Source: CAZMNF01 sp964567595 (GTDB lineage: Bacteria; Bipolaricaulota; Bipolaricaulia; RBG-16-55-9). From it: DNA of 25,688 bases. Below are positions 6,260-14,529 of this stretch, in pieces (positions within the stretch are counted from its first letter, which is position 1; every line of letters starts with the position of its first letter). A program made the translations under genes and the position numbers. The notes under the pieces are model-generated. The model was not told where the DNA came from and ran no database searches. It saw only the letters and a program-made list of their open reading frames with translations. Where the stretch lies: contig CAZMNF010000031.1 in assembly GCA_964567595.1 (NCBI GenBank), positions 1-25,688 of the forward strand. The letters run 5' to 3'.

Positions 6260-7267
6260 TCAAAGGTTCAGACGCGGATTCGGCGTCAGATCCGACGTCT
6301 GATCGCATTCGGCGTGGCTCAAGGTATGGTGGAGGTGCGCGGCCGCGGCGATCATGGCGCCGTTGTCGGTACACAGCGCCATGGGCGGGAAGCGGACGTC
6401 GATGCCCATCGCCTCGGCCTCCGCTTGGAATTCCGCGCGCAGGCGGCCGTTGGCGGCGACGCCGCCCACGACGGCGACGCGATCGACGCCGTAGGCTCGA
6501 GCGGCCCGCAACGTCTTGCCCACGAGGACGTCGACGATGGCGTCTTGGAACGACGCGGCCACGTCGGCGCGGGCGGCATTGGGATATTTGCGCAGGTAGT
6601 AGAGCACCGAGGTTTTCAATCCGGCAAAGCTGAAGGCGTGGTCCTCGCTCTCCAGCATGGGGCGCGGGAAGTCGACGGCGCTCGGATCGCCGCCCTGGGA
6701 TAGCGTCTCGATCTGCGGCCCTGCCGGGTAGCCGAGCTCCAGCAGCTTGCCCACCTTGTCGAACGCTTCGCCCGCCGCGTCGTCGCGGGTCTGGCCGAGG
6801 ACCTCGTAGGTGCCCCAGTCGCAGACGTGAACCAACGACGTGTGCCCGCCGGAGACGACCAGCGCTATCAGCGGCGGCGGCGCCTCGTCGCCGCATGCGA
6901 CGTCGTGCGCCATGAGGTGCCCTTCGAGGTGGTTGACGCCAGCGAGGGGAAGGTCGAGCCCATAGGCCAGCCCGCGTGCCTCGGACAGCCCGACCAACAG
7001 ACAACCGACGAGGCCGGGCCCGCGGGTGGCCCCGATGAGGTCGAGTCCATCCAGCGTCAGGCCGGCGTCGTCCAGGGCCTCATCGAGCACGTACGGCAGC
7101 TTCCGGACGTGGTCGCGCGAGGCGACCTCGGGGACGACGCCCCCGTACTCGGCGTGGAGCCTGGCTTGCGAGTACACGACGTTGGACAGCACCTCGCGGC
7201 GGCCCTTCAGAACGGCCGCGGCCGTCTCGTCGCACGACGTTTCGATGCCGAGGGTGTAGGTCGTCAT
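6260..7267 (-). CDS. tsaD: TsaD, tRNA N6-threonylcarbamoyladenosine synthase subunit
   Basis: This 335-residue Kae1/Qri7/TsaD family protein transfers the threonylcarbamoyl group to A37 of ANN-decoding tRNAs, together with TsaB and TsaE (not in the window). Motifs seen are GIETSCDETAAAVL (7-20), YGGVVPEVASRDH (41-53), the metal-binding HLEGH (H113, H117), VVSGGHTSL (about 137-145), the GEAFDKVGKLL region (about 166-176), VGGVAANGRLR and LCTDNGAMIA near the C-terminus. Length matches bacterial TsaD. The gene runs towards the candidate origin. It follows hpt by about 60 bases in the same direction and may be read from that operon. Confidence 0.96.
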   Translation of the reverse strand: MTTYTLGIETSCDETAAAVLKGRREVLSNVVYSQARLHAEYGGVVPEVASRDHVRKLPYVLDEALDDAGLTLDGLDLIGATRGPGLVGCLLVGLSEARGLAYGLDLPLAGVNHLEGHLMAHDVACGDEAPPPLIALVVSGGHTSLVHVCDWGTYEVLGQTRDDAAGEAFDKVGKLLELGYPAGPQIETLSQGGDPSAVDFPRPMLESEDHAFSFAGLKTSVLYYLRKYPNAARADVAASFQDAIVDVLVGKTLRAARAYGVDRVAVVGGVAANGRLRAEFQAEAEAMGIDVRFPPMALCTDNGAMIAAAAHLHHTLSHAECDQTSDLTPNPRLNL

Positions 7268-7329
7268 CTTCCAGTTGGGTTCAGCGAATCAAGCTCGGAT
7301 TCATGGATCAATCCCTCTGACGGATGATC

Positions 7330-7935
7330 TCAACCGACGGAGTTCGGATCTAGGGCGGCAATGTAGGGGAGGTTGCGGTAGCGGTCGGCGTAGTCGAGCC
7401 CGTAGCCGACCACGAACGCGTCCTCCTCCATGCGGAACCCGACGTAGTGGGCGTTGACGGTCGCCTCGCGCCGCGGCGTCTTGTCGATGAGCGAGCAGAC
7501 CTTTACCGAGGCCGGGTGGCGCGCCTCGAGGATCTCGATGAGATAATCCAGCGTCCCGCCCGTGTCGACAATGTCCTCGACGACCAGAATATGGCGGCCG
7601 CTGATGGGATTGTCGAGGTCCTTGAGCAGCTTCACCTCGCTCGGCTCGGTGCCGCGTCCGTAGCTGGAGATGTGGATGAAGTCGCACTCCATGGGGATCT
7701 CCATGGCCCGCGCCAGGTCGGCCAGGAAGACGAACGCGCCGCGCAGCAGGCCGACGGCGATGGGCGGTTCCGCATGGAGCCGATCCTGGCCGATGATCCC
7801 GCGGTAGTCCTCGGCGATCTCCGCGGCCAGCGACCGGACTCGCTCGGCGATCTCGGCCTCGGTGTAGACGATCCGATCCAGTTCCTCGCGGCCCGCGAGG
7901 CGCAGGTCGTTCTCCGTCGACTTCGCCGCGCTCAC
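7330..7935 (-). CDS. hpt: hypoxanthine phosphoribosyltransferase
   Basis: This 201-residue purine-salvage enzyme converts hypoxanthine (and guanine) with PRPP to IMP/GMP. The PRPP-binding motif VVEDIVDTGGT is at residues 118-128. The PPi loop VGLLRGAFVFLADL (about 61-74) and the flexible loop ISSYGRGTEPSEV (about 89-101) are present, and the C-terminal DYADRYRNLPYI is typical of bacterial Hpt. The start is a GTG at 7935 whose GTGA overlaps the rmlA stop codon by four bases. An upstream in-frame extension inside rmlA (to 8085) is arginine-rich shadow sequence and was discarded. The tight overlap shows translational coupling with rmlA, although the two functions are unrelated. Confidence 0.94.
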   Translation of the reverse strand: MSAAKSTENDLRLAGREELDRIVYTEAEIAERVRSLAAEIAEDYRGIIGQDRLHAEPPIAVGLLRGAFVFLADLARAMEIPMECDFIHISSYGRGTEPSEVKLLKDLDNPISGRHILVVEDIVDTGGTLDYLIEILEARHPASVKVCSLIDKTPRREATVNAHYVGFRMEEDAFVVGYGLDYADRYRNLPYIAALDPNSVG

Positions 7936-8999
7936 GTCAGATCCACCTCGCCGTCGTCGCCGATGACGAACCGATAGGCCTCGGGCGGCCGCGTGCGCTG
8001 CCGCAATTGGACGTTGCGGCCGATGAGGCTGTGGTCCACCCGCCGAACGCCGTCGATTGTCGCTTCGGCCATGACGATGGAGCACTCGATCTCGCTGTCG
8101 CTCAGATGGACGTTCTCGGCGATGGACGTGTACGGGCCGACGAAGGCATCTCGCACGACCGACCCCGCCCCGATCACGAGCGGCCCGCGCAGGACGCTGT
8201 TGGCCACCTCGACGTCGCTCGCAACCGCCACGCGGCCGGCGACCTGCACGTCCTCGCGCAGGTCGGCGTCGATCTGCGCTCGTTGGGACCCGTCGAGCAC
8301 GAGTCGATTGGCGTCGACCATGTCCTCAGGCTTGCCGGCGTCCTTCCACCAGCCCCGCACCTGATGCGGCCGGACGGTCTCGCCGTCGTCGATGAGCGTC
8401 TGGATGGCGTCGGTGATCTCCAGCTCGCCGCGCCACGACGGCTCGATCCGGTCGATGGCGTCGAAGATGGAGGCGTCGAACTGATAGACGCCCACGATCG
8501 CCAGGTTGCTCGGCGGATCGCTCGGCTTCTCCACGAGTTCCGTAATGCGGCCGTCGTCCAATCGCGCCACGCCGAAGCGGGTCGGATCGTCGACCTCGGT
8601 CAGCATGATGCCCGCCGCCGTCGGGTTGGCCTCGTAGTCGCGGACGAACTCCACGAGGCCCTGTTCAAGGAGGTTGTCGCCCAGATAGACGAGGAACGGA
8701 TCGTCGCCGACGAACTCGCGCGCACAGTGGATCGCATGCGCCAACCCCTTCGGATCGCTCTGGCGGATGTAGCTCAATCGAAGGCCCCATGGCGAGCCGT
8801 CGCCGAGGGCCGACTTGAACTGGGCCTCGACGTTCGGGCTGACGACGAGGCCGACGTCGGTGATCCCGGCCTCGCGCAGCGCGTCCAGCGTGTAGTGGAC
8901 GACGGGTCGATTGGCGACGGGAATCAGGTGCTTGGCGCTCGTGTACGTCAACGGCCGGAGTCGCGTTCCCTCGCCTGCGCACAACACGACGGCTTTCAT
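7932..8999 (-). CDS. rmlA: long-form glucose-1-phosphate thymidylyltransferase-like nucleotidyltransferase
   Basis: This 355-residue sugar-nucleotide pyrophosphorylase likely makes dTDP-glucose from dTTP and glucose-1-phosphate, or a related NDP-sugar, for envelope polysaccharide. The N-terminal Rossmann domain begins MKAVVLCAGEGTRLRPLT (nucleotide-binding loop). It continues with KHLIPVANRPV, VYLGDNLL (about residue 105), a VEKPSDPPSN block and WWKDAGKPEDM (about 220). The C-terminal ~110 residues form a left-handed beta-helix (DVQVAGRVAVASDVEVANSV and following hexapeptides), which defines the long form (COG1209 type). ATG 8999 was chosen over the TTG at 9014 because a GGAGG ribosome binding site lies 8 bases upstream of it. 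Other RmlBCD genes are not in view, so the exact sugar is inferred. Confidence 0.85.
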   Translation of the reverse strand: MKAVVLCAGEGTRLRPLTYTSAKHLIPVANRPVVHYTLDALREAGITDVGLVVSPNVEAQFKSALGDGSPWGLRLSYIRQSDPKGLAHAIHCAREFVGDDPFLVYLGDNLLEQGLVEFVRDYEANPTAAGIMLTEVDDPTRFGVARLDDGRITELVEKPSDPPSNLAIVGVYQFDASIFDAIDRIEPSWRGELEITDAIQTLIDDGETVRPHQVRGWWKDAGKPEDMVDANRLVLDGSQRAQIDADLREDVQVAGRVAVASDVEVANSVLRGPLVIGAGSVVRDAFVGPYTSIAENVHLSDSEIECSIVMAEATIDGVRRVDHSLIGRNVQLRQRTRPPEAYRFVIGDDGEVDLT

Positions 9000-9044
9000 G
9001 GACCGAACCTCCAACGTGGCTGGGATGGGGCGTCTGGACGCATC

Positions 9045-10607
9045 TTAAGGTAGCAGGGCCGTCTCTTCCTCATCAAGGGCCGAGGCCGAGACGCGCCGTC
9101 CGTTGACGTAGGTCGCCTCGACCCGCAACTTGCCGAAGTCGGTCGGCTCCAGCGCCGTCGGGTCGTCGCTCAGCACGATGAGATCCGCGAACGCCCCGGA
9201 CTGCAGCGTGCCGCATCGGCCGTCGGCGAAGCCGACGTGGGCAGCGCCCGACGTGTACGCGCGCAGCGCCTCGTCCGCTGTCAATCGCTGCCTGTCATGC
9301 GGGGCATTGACCGCCAGCGAGAGCCCGTAGAGGGGGCCGATCGGCATCGTGTCCGAGCCGAACGCCAGCGGCACGCCGGCGTCGAGGACGTCCCGATGGG
9401 GGTCGATGCGCGCATCGCGATCCGTGCCCAATCGCTCCACGTACATGCCGTTCTGTCCGCTCCACTGCAGGAAGTTCGGCTGCATGGAGGCGACGATGCC
9501 GCGTTCGGCCATGCGGCGGAGGTGATCGTCGGTCGGCAGCTCCAGGTGCTCGATGCGCGCGCGGTCCTCAGGGCCGACGTCGGCGGCCTCCAAGGCGAGC
9601 AGCGCGGCATCAATGGCTCGGTCGCCGATGGCGTGCAGCATCACCTGGAATCCCGCGTCGTGGGCTTGCTGGACGAGCCCGTGCAGCGCCGACTGATCGT
9701 AGTTCAATTCGCCCGTCGACGCGGGGGCGTCGGTGTAGGCGTCCTCCAGGGCCGCGTTGCGGGCGCCGACGGAGCCGTCGGTGAAGTACTTGATCGCGCC
9801 CACGCGAAGCCAATCGTCGCCGAACTCCGAGCCGAGCCCGACGCCCTCCAACGCCGCGAGGTGCTGCCCCAAGGGGTTCAGCCGAACGCGCAGGTCCAGC
9901 TCGCCCCGGCGATGCAGCTGTTGATAGCCGCGAATCCGGTCCGCGTCGACGACGTCGTGGATGGCCGTAATTCCCAACGAATGGGCTTTGTCGATGCCGG
10001 CGCGGATGGCCGTGGCGATCTCGTCGTCCGTCAGCGGGATCGCGTCGAGGAAGGCCCACGCGGCCTCCTCGCGCAGCAGGCCCTGGGTCGCGTCCACGAC
10101 GCTCGAGTCCTCGCCCGCATCGATCGATGCCAACGCTCGGGAATTGACGGCCAACAGGTGCCCGTCGACGCGACTGAGCGCAACGGGGTGGTCGGGCGCT
10201 GCGCCGTCGAGGTCCTCGCGCGTGAGGTAACGACCGTCGGCCCAGCGGCTCTCGTCCCAGCCGCGGCCGCGGATCCACTGGCCGGGCTCGCGCGACCGAG
10301 CCGCCTCGCGGACGCGATCGAGGACGTCGTCGAGCGAGGCGGCCTCCGACAGGTCCAGATGCAGCCCCGAGGCCTGCAGCCCGTCGGTGACCAAGTGCGT
10401 GTGGGCGTCGATGAAGCCGGGCATGAGGGTTCGACCGCCGAGGTTGACGATCTCGGTGGCCGAGTTGGCCCACGTGCGGATGCGGCCCGAGGTGCCCAAT
10501 GCCGCGATCCGTCCGTCGATGACGGCGAGCGCGTCGGCGCCCTCGAGCAGCGCGTCCGGCGACCACAGGCGCGCGTTGAGGAAAACGGTATCCGCGTATC
10601 GTGCCAT
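9045..10607 (-). CDS. YtcJ-like metal-dependent amidohydrolase
   Basis: This 520-residue TIM-barrel hydrolase of the amidohydrolase superfamily belongs to the COG1574/YtcJ group. It opens with the small beta-sandwich and the barrel's first metal motif PGFIDAHTHLV (about residues 63-73). RGRGWDESRW, AIHDVVDADRI, KYFTDGSVGARNAAL, HAIGDRAIDAAL and IEHLELP (metal-binding histidines) follow. The end has FGSDTMPIGPLYGLSLAVN and the closing sandwich GTLQSGAFADLIVLSDDP. Members hydrolyse amide or ring C-N bonds of small molecules; the substrate cannot be predicted. No signal peptide is present. A promoter with a -10 only 10 bases before the ATG and no ribosome binding site suggests a leaderless or near-leaderless message. 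It runs 45 bases ahead of rmlA and may head that operon. Confidence 0.9.
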   Translation of the reverse strand: MARYADTVFLNARLWSPDALLEGADALAVIDGRIAALGTSGRIRTWANSATEIVNLGGRTLMPGFIDAHTHLVTDGLQASGLHLDLSEAASLDDVLDRVREAARSREPGQWIRGRGWDESRWADGRYLTREDLDGAAPDHPVALSRVDGHLLAVNSRALASIDAGEDSSVVDATQGLLREEAAWAFLDAIPLTDDEIATAIRAGIDKAHSLGITAIHDVVDADRIRGYQQLHRRGELDLRVRLNPLGQHLAALEGVGLGSEFGDDWLRVGAIKYFTDGSVGARNAALEDAYTDAPASTGELNYDQSALHGLVQQAHDAGFQVMLHAIGDRAIDAALLALEAADVGPEDRARIEHLELPTDDHLRRMAERGIVASMQPNFLQWSGQNGMYVERLGTDRDARIDPHRDVLDAGVPLAFGSDTMPIGPLYGLSLAVNAPHDRQRLTADEALRAYTSGAAHVGFADGRCGTLQSGAFADLIVLSDDPTALEPTDFGKLRVEATYVNGRRVSASALDEEETALLP

Positions 10608-10617
10608 GAGAGCCGTG

Positions 10618-10646
10618 ATTGTAATGGGCGATACGCGCCACAGCAA
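10618..10646 (-). promoter_or_regulatory. promoter of the amidohydrolase gene, near-leaderless
   Basis: On the minus strand, TTGCTG (complement of 10641-10646), a 17-base spacer and TACAAT (complement of 10618-10623) form a good sigma-70-type promoter. The ATG at 10607 is only 10 bases beyond the -10 and has no Shine-Dalgarno sequence. The remaining intergenic DNA to 10778 must hold the divergent promoter of the secreted protein, but I see no clear hexamer pair there. Confidence 0.55.
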
Positions 10647-10778
10647 GCGGATCGTTGCTTCGTCGGCAGATGGGGATAGCTCATCCGGGAGGGCGCCTCG
10701 ACGGGCATTGCCCCCGAGTTGCCAGGCACCGAGAGATGTGTCACCATCGGTTCGACTTGCAACCATCAAGGAGGAGCA

Positions 10779-13100
10779 ATGCCGAAACGACAGATCGGGC
10801 CAGTCCTCGCACTGGCATGTTTGATGATGATCGGGGGAAGCGGCGGACTCGTCAGCGCTGATGCCGCGGCCCCATCGGCCGAAATCGACGTCGATGCCCT
10901 GGTGAGCTCGGCGCTGACCCAATTCGGGTCGGTCGGCGCCCAGCAGGCGAACGGCACGTTGGCGATCGGTTCCGCAACCGTGGAGCCCGGCGAGCAGGCC
11001 GTGCTCGACGTCCAGGCGAGCAACGTCGACGAGCCGGGGATCTGGAACTATCACCTGCAAGTGAGCTTCGACGCCAGCGTCATGCGCGTGATCCAGGTCC
11101 GATCGGGCGAGGCCCCGTTTACCAATCCCCAACAGGCCGAATCGCTGTCGACGGCCAACCAGCGGGGCGAGCTCAGCTTCTTCCAGTTCGTCGACGAGGA
11201 TGCGGGCGTCCAAAACGGCGTTCTCGCTCGTCTCGTCGTCGAGGCCGTCGGCGATGACGCGGGCCAGACGTCGCTGGGCTTGACCTTGGCCAACAACAAC
11301 TGCGCCTGTGTGAACGTTCAGGACGGCTCGTTCCAAGTGACCGAGCCCCCGGACACCGGCGACGATGACAATGACGGGTTGCCGAACGACGACGAGGACG
11401 ACCACGGCACAGATCCCAACGATCCGGACACGGACGACGACGGCCTCGACGACGGCGACGAAGTCGATCGGGGCACGGACCCGACCGACCCCGACAGCGA
11501 CGGCGACGGCCTCGACGACGGGGACGAAGTTGACCAGGGCACGGACCCGACCGACCCGGACAGCGACGACGACGGCCTGACCGACCGGGACGACGTCTGC
11601 CCCACCGAGCCCGGTCCCGACGCCAACGACGGCTGCCCCGAAGAGGAGGACGTCGGCGGCGATCCGCCGGTCTTCGGCAACGTCCAAGTCTTCCCGACGC
11701 CCGAGCCCGCCATGGGCCAAGATTTGGACGATGACGGCCAAATGCGCGGCAACGTGCTCCGCTTCCGCAACATCGAGACGGGCGAGATCGTCAACACGGG
11801 GCTGTCGGTCTCGGATCAACACGCCGACGTCGACCTCCACGAGGACACGCTCGTGTTCGCCAGCGGCGACGGCCGACTGCACGCTTACGATATCACCGAC
11901 CGGACGTCGCGCGACCTCCGCGTGACGGGGTCGCATCCGGCCGTCCATGGCTCGACCGTGGCCTACGAGACCTCCGGCCAGGTTCGCTATCTCGACCTGA
12001 ACACGGGCGAGCGGATTGATCCCCAAATTCAGGGGATGGAGCCGGTTGTCGACGGCGACCGCATCGCGTTCCGCGCCGGCTCGACCCCGACGCTCCGGGT
12101 GTTCAACACGGCGAGCGCGTCGGTTCGCGACACGGGCGTCGTCGGCACGCATCCGGCGATCGACGGCTCCAAGGTCGCCCTCGCCACGGCCGAGCGCGAC
12201 GCCGGCGAGGACCTGAACGGCAACGGCACGACCGACGGCGTGAGCGTCATACGCGTCCACGACCTGTCGACGGGCCAGACGATCAACACGGGCGCGGTCG
12301 GTCGATATCCCGTCATGTCGGGCCAGCGGGTGGCGTTCGCCACGAGCGAGGCGACCGTCGGCCGTGACCTGAACGGCGACGGCCGGATCGTCGGCTCCGT
12401 GATCCGCGTCTACGACATGGACGACGATCGGATCGTCAACACGCAGCAGCTCGGCACCGAGCCGGACATCCATCAGGGCACGATCTCGGCGTACCGTTGG
12501 GAGCGCTGGACGGATGAGGACCTCAACCGCGACGGCGACACCTCCGACCCGATCGTGCAAGCGTATCAACTGACGGGATCGGAGCCCGCCACGCCGCGCC
12601 GGGCGCCCTCGACGTCGGAGCGCTCCTCGGATCCCGAGCAGGCCGAGAACGCCGAGTTGGCCCGCTTTGACGCCAACGCCAACGGCGTCATCGACGATGC
12701 CGAATTCCTCAACGGCATGGACCGCTGGGTCAACGGCATCATGAGCGACGAGACGTTCTTTGCCCTCATGGACGCTTGGGTCAGCGGGGCGCGCGTCGCC
12801 AGCGCCGCGGCCTCGCCCCAGCCGCTCACGACCGACGCGTTGACCCTCTCGATGCAGGGCGATCGGATCGTCTTTGCCGCTCAGGGCGTGGAGGCTGCGT
12901 CGCTGCGCGTGACGGTCTTCAACGCGGGCGGCGAGCGCGTTTTCCATGGGTCGTCAGCACATGGCCAGCTTGCGTGGTCCAAGACGACCGAGGCCGGCGA
13001 GCGGCTGGCGAACGGCGTCTACCTCTACGTCGTCCGCCTGACAGATGCCCATGGGCAGACCGTCAAGACCGACGTCCGTCAGCTCGCGCTCCTGCGATAA
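10779..13100 (+). CDS. secreted cohesin-like / thrombospondin type 3 / propeller protein with EF-hand and FlgD-like C-terminus
   Basis: This 773-residue exported protein starts at the ATG just after an AAGGAGGAG ribosome binding site. A Sec signal peptide (about 1-28) comes first. A cohesin-like beta domain (about 45-180: EPGEQAVLDVQASNV ... VLARLVVEAVGDD) follows. Calcium-binding thrombospondin type 3 repeats (about 195-290) rich in DxDxDGLxDxxE come next. A beta-propeller-like region (about 300-605) contains four copies of a DLNGDG-type calcium loop followed by a V-R-V-x-D-x-TG-x-x-NTG strand. An EF-hand module (about 627-680) and a C-terminal FlgD/T9SS-like beta domain (about 690-773, GERLANGVYLYVVRLTD) close it. 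It is likely a large calcium-dependent surface or secreted protein; no enzymatic motif is visible. Confidence 0.85.
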   Translation: MPKRQIGPVLALACLMMIGGSGGLVSADAAAPSAEIDVDALVSSALTQFGSVGAQQANGTLAIGSATVEPGEQAVLDVQASNVDEPGIWNYHLQVSFDASVMRVIQVRSGEAPFTNPQQAESLSTANQRGELSFFQFVDEDAGVQNGVLARLVVEAVGDDAGQTSLGLTLANNNCACVNVQDGSFQVTEPPDTGDDDNDGLPNDDEDDHGTDPNDPDTDDDGLDDGDEVDRGTDPTDPDSDGDGLDDGDEVDQGTDPTDPDSDDDGLTDRDDVCPTEPGPDANDGCPEEEDVGGDPPVFGNVQVFPTPEPAMGQDLDDDGQMRGNVLRFRNIETGEIVNTGLSVSDQHADVDLHEDTLVFASGDGRLHAYDITDRTSRDLRVTGSHPAVHGSTVAYETSGQVRYLDLNTGERIDPQIQGMEPVVDGDRIAFRAGSTPTLRVFNTASASVRDTGVVGTHPAIDGSKVALATAERDAGEDLNGNGTTDGVSVIRVHDLSTGQTINTGAVGRYPVMSGQRVAFATSEATVGRDLNGDGRIVGSVIRVYDMDDDRIVNTQQLGTEPDIHQGTISAYRWERWTDEDLNRDGDTSDPIVQAYQLTGSEPATPRRAPSTSERSSDPEQAENAELARFDANANGVIDDAEFLNGMDRWVNGIMSDETFFALMDAWVSGARVASAAASPQPLTTDALTLSMQGDRIVFAAQGVEAASLRVTVFNAGGERVFHGSSAHGQLAWSKTTEAGERLANGVYLYVVRLTDAHGQTVKTDVRQLALLR
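11436..11567 (+). repeat. 66-bp tandem repeat inside the TSP3 region
   Basis: Two adjacent 66-base units (11436-11501 and 11502-11567) encode nearly the same 22 residues (DDGLDDGDEVDRGTDPTDPD plus SD), followed by a third partial unit. DNA identity between units is high, so copy number could change by slippage or recombination. Each unit supplies one calcium-binding thrombospondin type 3 repeat. Confidence 0.75.
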
Positions 13101-13161
13101 CGAACGGCAACGACGCGGTCGAGCTGATCGCCCGCGTCGGCGATTGAGGGCGGTCAAGGAC

Positions 13162-13193
13162 CAACGGCCCGAGGGATCTCCCTCGGGCCGTTG
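13162..13193. terminator. bidirectional hairpin terminator between convergent genes
   Basis: CAACGGCCCGAGGGA (13162-13176) and its exact reverse complement (13179-13193) flank two bases, giving a 14-15 bp GC-rich stem. It lies 61 bases after the TSP3-protein stop and 11 bases after the end of the convergent metalloprotease gene. The T-run on either side is weak (TTGTC on plus). The placement and stem strength make a shared terminator the best reading. Confidence 0.75.
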
Positions 13194-13204
13194 TCATGCC
13201 TGCG

Positions 13205-14251
13205 TCAGTGGGGCGCGATCGTGATGAGTCGGGTGGAGGTCGCCCCCCTGTCGCAGTCCTGGGTCCGCAGCACGTACGTCTGCGGCCTCGATGCGTATCG
13301 GCCCAGTCGGTCCTGAACGGACGCCAGAGCCTGGGGGGAACACGCCTGGGTCAGAACCGGCTGGCCGTCCAGGTCGAACACCTGGATCGAACGTCGTGGC
13401 GCGGAAGCGTCCGACGCTTGGAGCTGCCTCCCCTGCGCCCAAGCGTCGAGAAGACGATGGAACGTTCGGCTGCTCAGCTGCTCGACCGCCCAACGATCGA
13501 GAATCTCCATGAACTCGGCGTCGTCGATGATGCCGTTGCCGTTGGTGTCGTAATCGGCCAACGCATCGCTTGACGGCGCGGATCGGGGGGTAGCTGTGGG
13601 GGCAGTGAGATCGTAGATCTGCTGTAGCGCAGTCACATCGGCCGTTGTGGGCGTTTGACGGACGCCCATGCGACACAGCTGCTCGCGCATGACGCTCATG
13701 CCGCAGTTGCGCGGCAGGGCCGCAACGTGGCCCAGCCCGAGCGCATGTCCCATTTCGTGGAGCACGACGTTGTAGACGACGGATCGACCGCCGTCGGGGG
13801 CTCCCTGGATGTCCTCGGCCAATCGGGTCCGAGAGAGCTGGATGTCGTGCTCGAGCAGGCGGCCGTCGGGGCCGCTTGTGAGGCTCAGGTGCGAGCCGAG
13901 GCGCTGGCCCTTGATCGCGTCCACCGCGTAGATCGCGTTGCGCCGGTCCCGAAACGCCGGGTCGGTACAGTCTGTGACCCGAATGGCGATCATCGGGCGC
14001 TGCGCCGCGCGGTTCCAGGCCCGGGCGGCCGCTTGGGCGGCCTGAGGGACGAGCCGGGCCAGTCGCGGGGAAGAGCATTGGGGCACCTGGAAGGTAACCA
14101 TGCCTCGATCGGCGTACAGCTGCCAGTTCGCCTTGAGCGGCACGTGGCCGCTTGCGGTCGTCGTCTGCCCTGTGGCGTTGCCGAGTGCCATTGCGCCCAT
14201 GCAGAGCAGGAGAAGCATGATGGCCGTGACGCCCCGCCGTGTCCGTGCCAT
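13205..14251 (-). CDS. secreted matrixin-like metalloprotease with EF-hand C-terminus
   Basis: This 348-residue exported protease begins with a signal peptide (MARTRRG then a hydrophobic run to about residue 27). The catalytic domain carries the metzincin zinc site HEMGHALGLGH (H165, E166, H169, H175) and a downstream Met-turn CGMSVM (M188), as in peptidase family M10 (matrixins). No cysteine-switch propeptide is obvious. After a Thr/Pro/Ser linker comes an EF-hand module (about 236-285: DTNGNGIIDDAEF, then DRW and LLDAWAQG). A degenerate FlgD-like end with two cysteines (VFDLDGQPV ... YVLRTQDC) follows. The module matches the C-terminus of the convergent neighbour. ATG 14251 was chosen over TTG 14260; neither has a good ribosome binding site. 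Confidence 0.85.
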   Translation of the reverse strand: MARTRRGVTAIMLLLLCMGAMALGNATGQTTTASGHVPLKANWQLYADRGMVTFQVPQCSSPRLARLVPQAAQAAARAWNRAAQRPMIAIRVTDCTDPAFRDRRNAIYAVDAIKGQRLGSHLSLTSGPDGRLLEHDIQLSRTRLAEDIQGAPDGGRSVVYNVVLHEMGHALGLGHVAALPRNCGMSVMREQLCRMGVRQTPTTADVTALQQIYDLTAPTATPRSAPSSDALADYDTNGNGIIDDAEFMEILDRWAVEQLSSRTFHRLLDAWAQGRQLQASDASAPRRSIQVFDLDGQPVLTQACSPQALASVQDRLGRYASRPQTYVLRTQDCDRGATSTRLITIAPH

Positions 14252-14456
14252 GCTGCCCAAACGTTAAGCCGTTCGGGGACGTCGGTCTGTGATGCAGACC
14301 CCACGCGTCACTCGGGCTTGAGACAATCGTCCGTGGCGGGCGATCAACCGCCGCTCGCTCGATGACTTACGGTATGGCTTGCTGGGGGAAGCTTCGTCCT
14401 AGAAGGATGTTGGCTGGACCGAGGGCGTCTTCAATGCGGGGAAACGGATGGACCGA

Positions 14457-14479
14457 GGCGCCGGCGTGAAGCCGGCGCC
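14457..14479. repeat. palindromic hairpin downstream of hup
   Basis: GGCGCCGGC (14457-14465) and GCCGGCGCC (14471-14479) pair exactly around the loop GTGAA. It lies about 50 bases after the hup stop codon on the minus strand, so it could act as the hup terminator, although no T-run follows. Its composition also resembles dispersed REP-type elements. Nothing else could be assigned in 14261-14529. Confidence 0.5.
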
Positions 14480-14529
14480 CCGATCATGGGTGAACTCGTC
14501 GTCGCACTGATCTCGTTTGGGGTGGAGGA

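Noticed and set aside
5727..7004. 425-codon minus-strand frame over the origin array and tsaD
   Set aside because: Arginine-rich shadow of tsaD in another frame, continuing through the DnaA-box repeats; no domain and no start signal.
7936..8085. N-terminal extension of the hpt product inside rmlA
   Set aside because: Arginine-rich, out of frame with rmlA and not found in phosphoribosyltransferases; the GTG at 7935 with a GTGA overlap is the better start.
9237..10679. 480-codon plus-strand frame opposite the amidohydrolase
   Set aside because: Pure antisense shadow; the opposite strand encodes a complete amidohydrolase with all metal motifs.
9045..12947. 1300-codon minus-strand open frame running through the secreted-protein gene into the amidohydrolase
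   Set aside because: Only the last 520 codons (from 10607) encode a recognisable enzyme. The rest is antisense to the calcium-repeat protein, with low-complexity Val/Asp/Arg composition and no motif; long antisense frames are common at this GC content.
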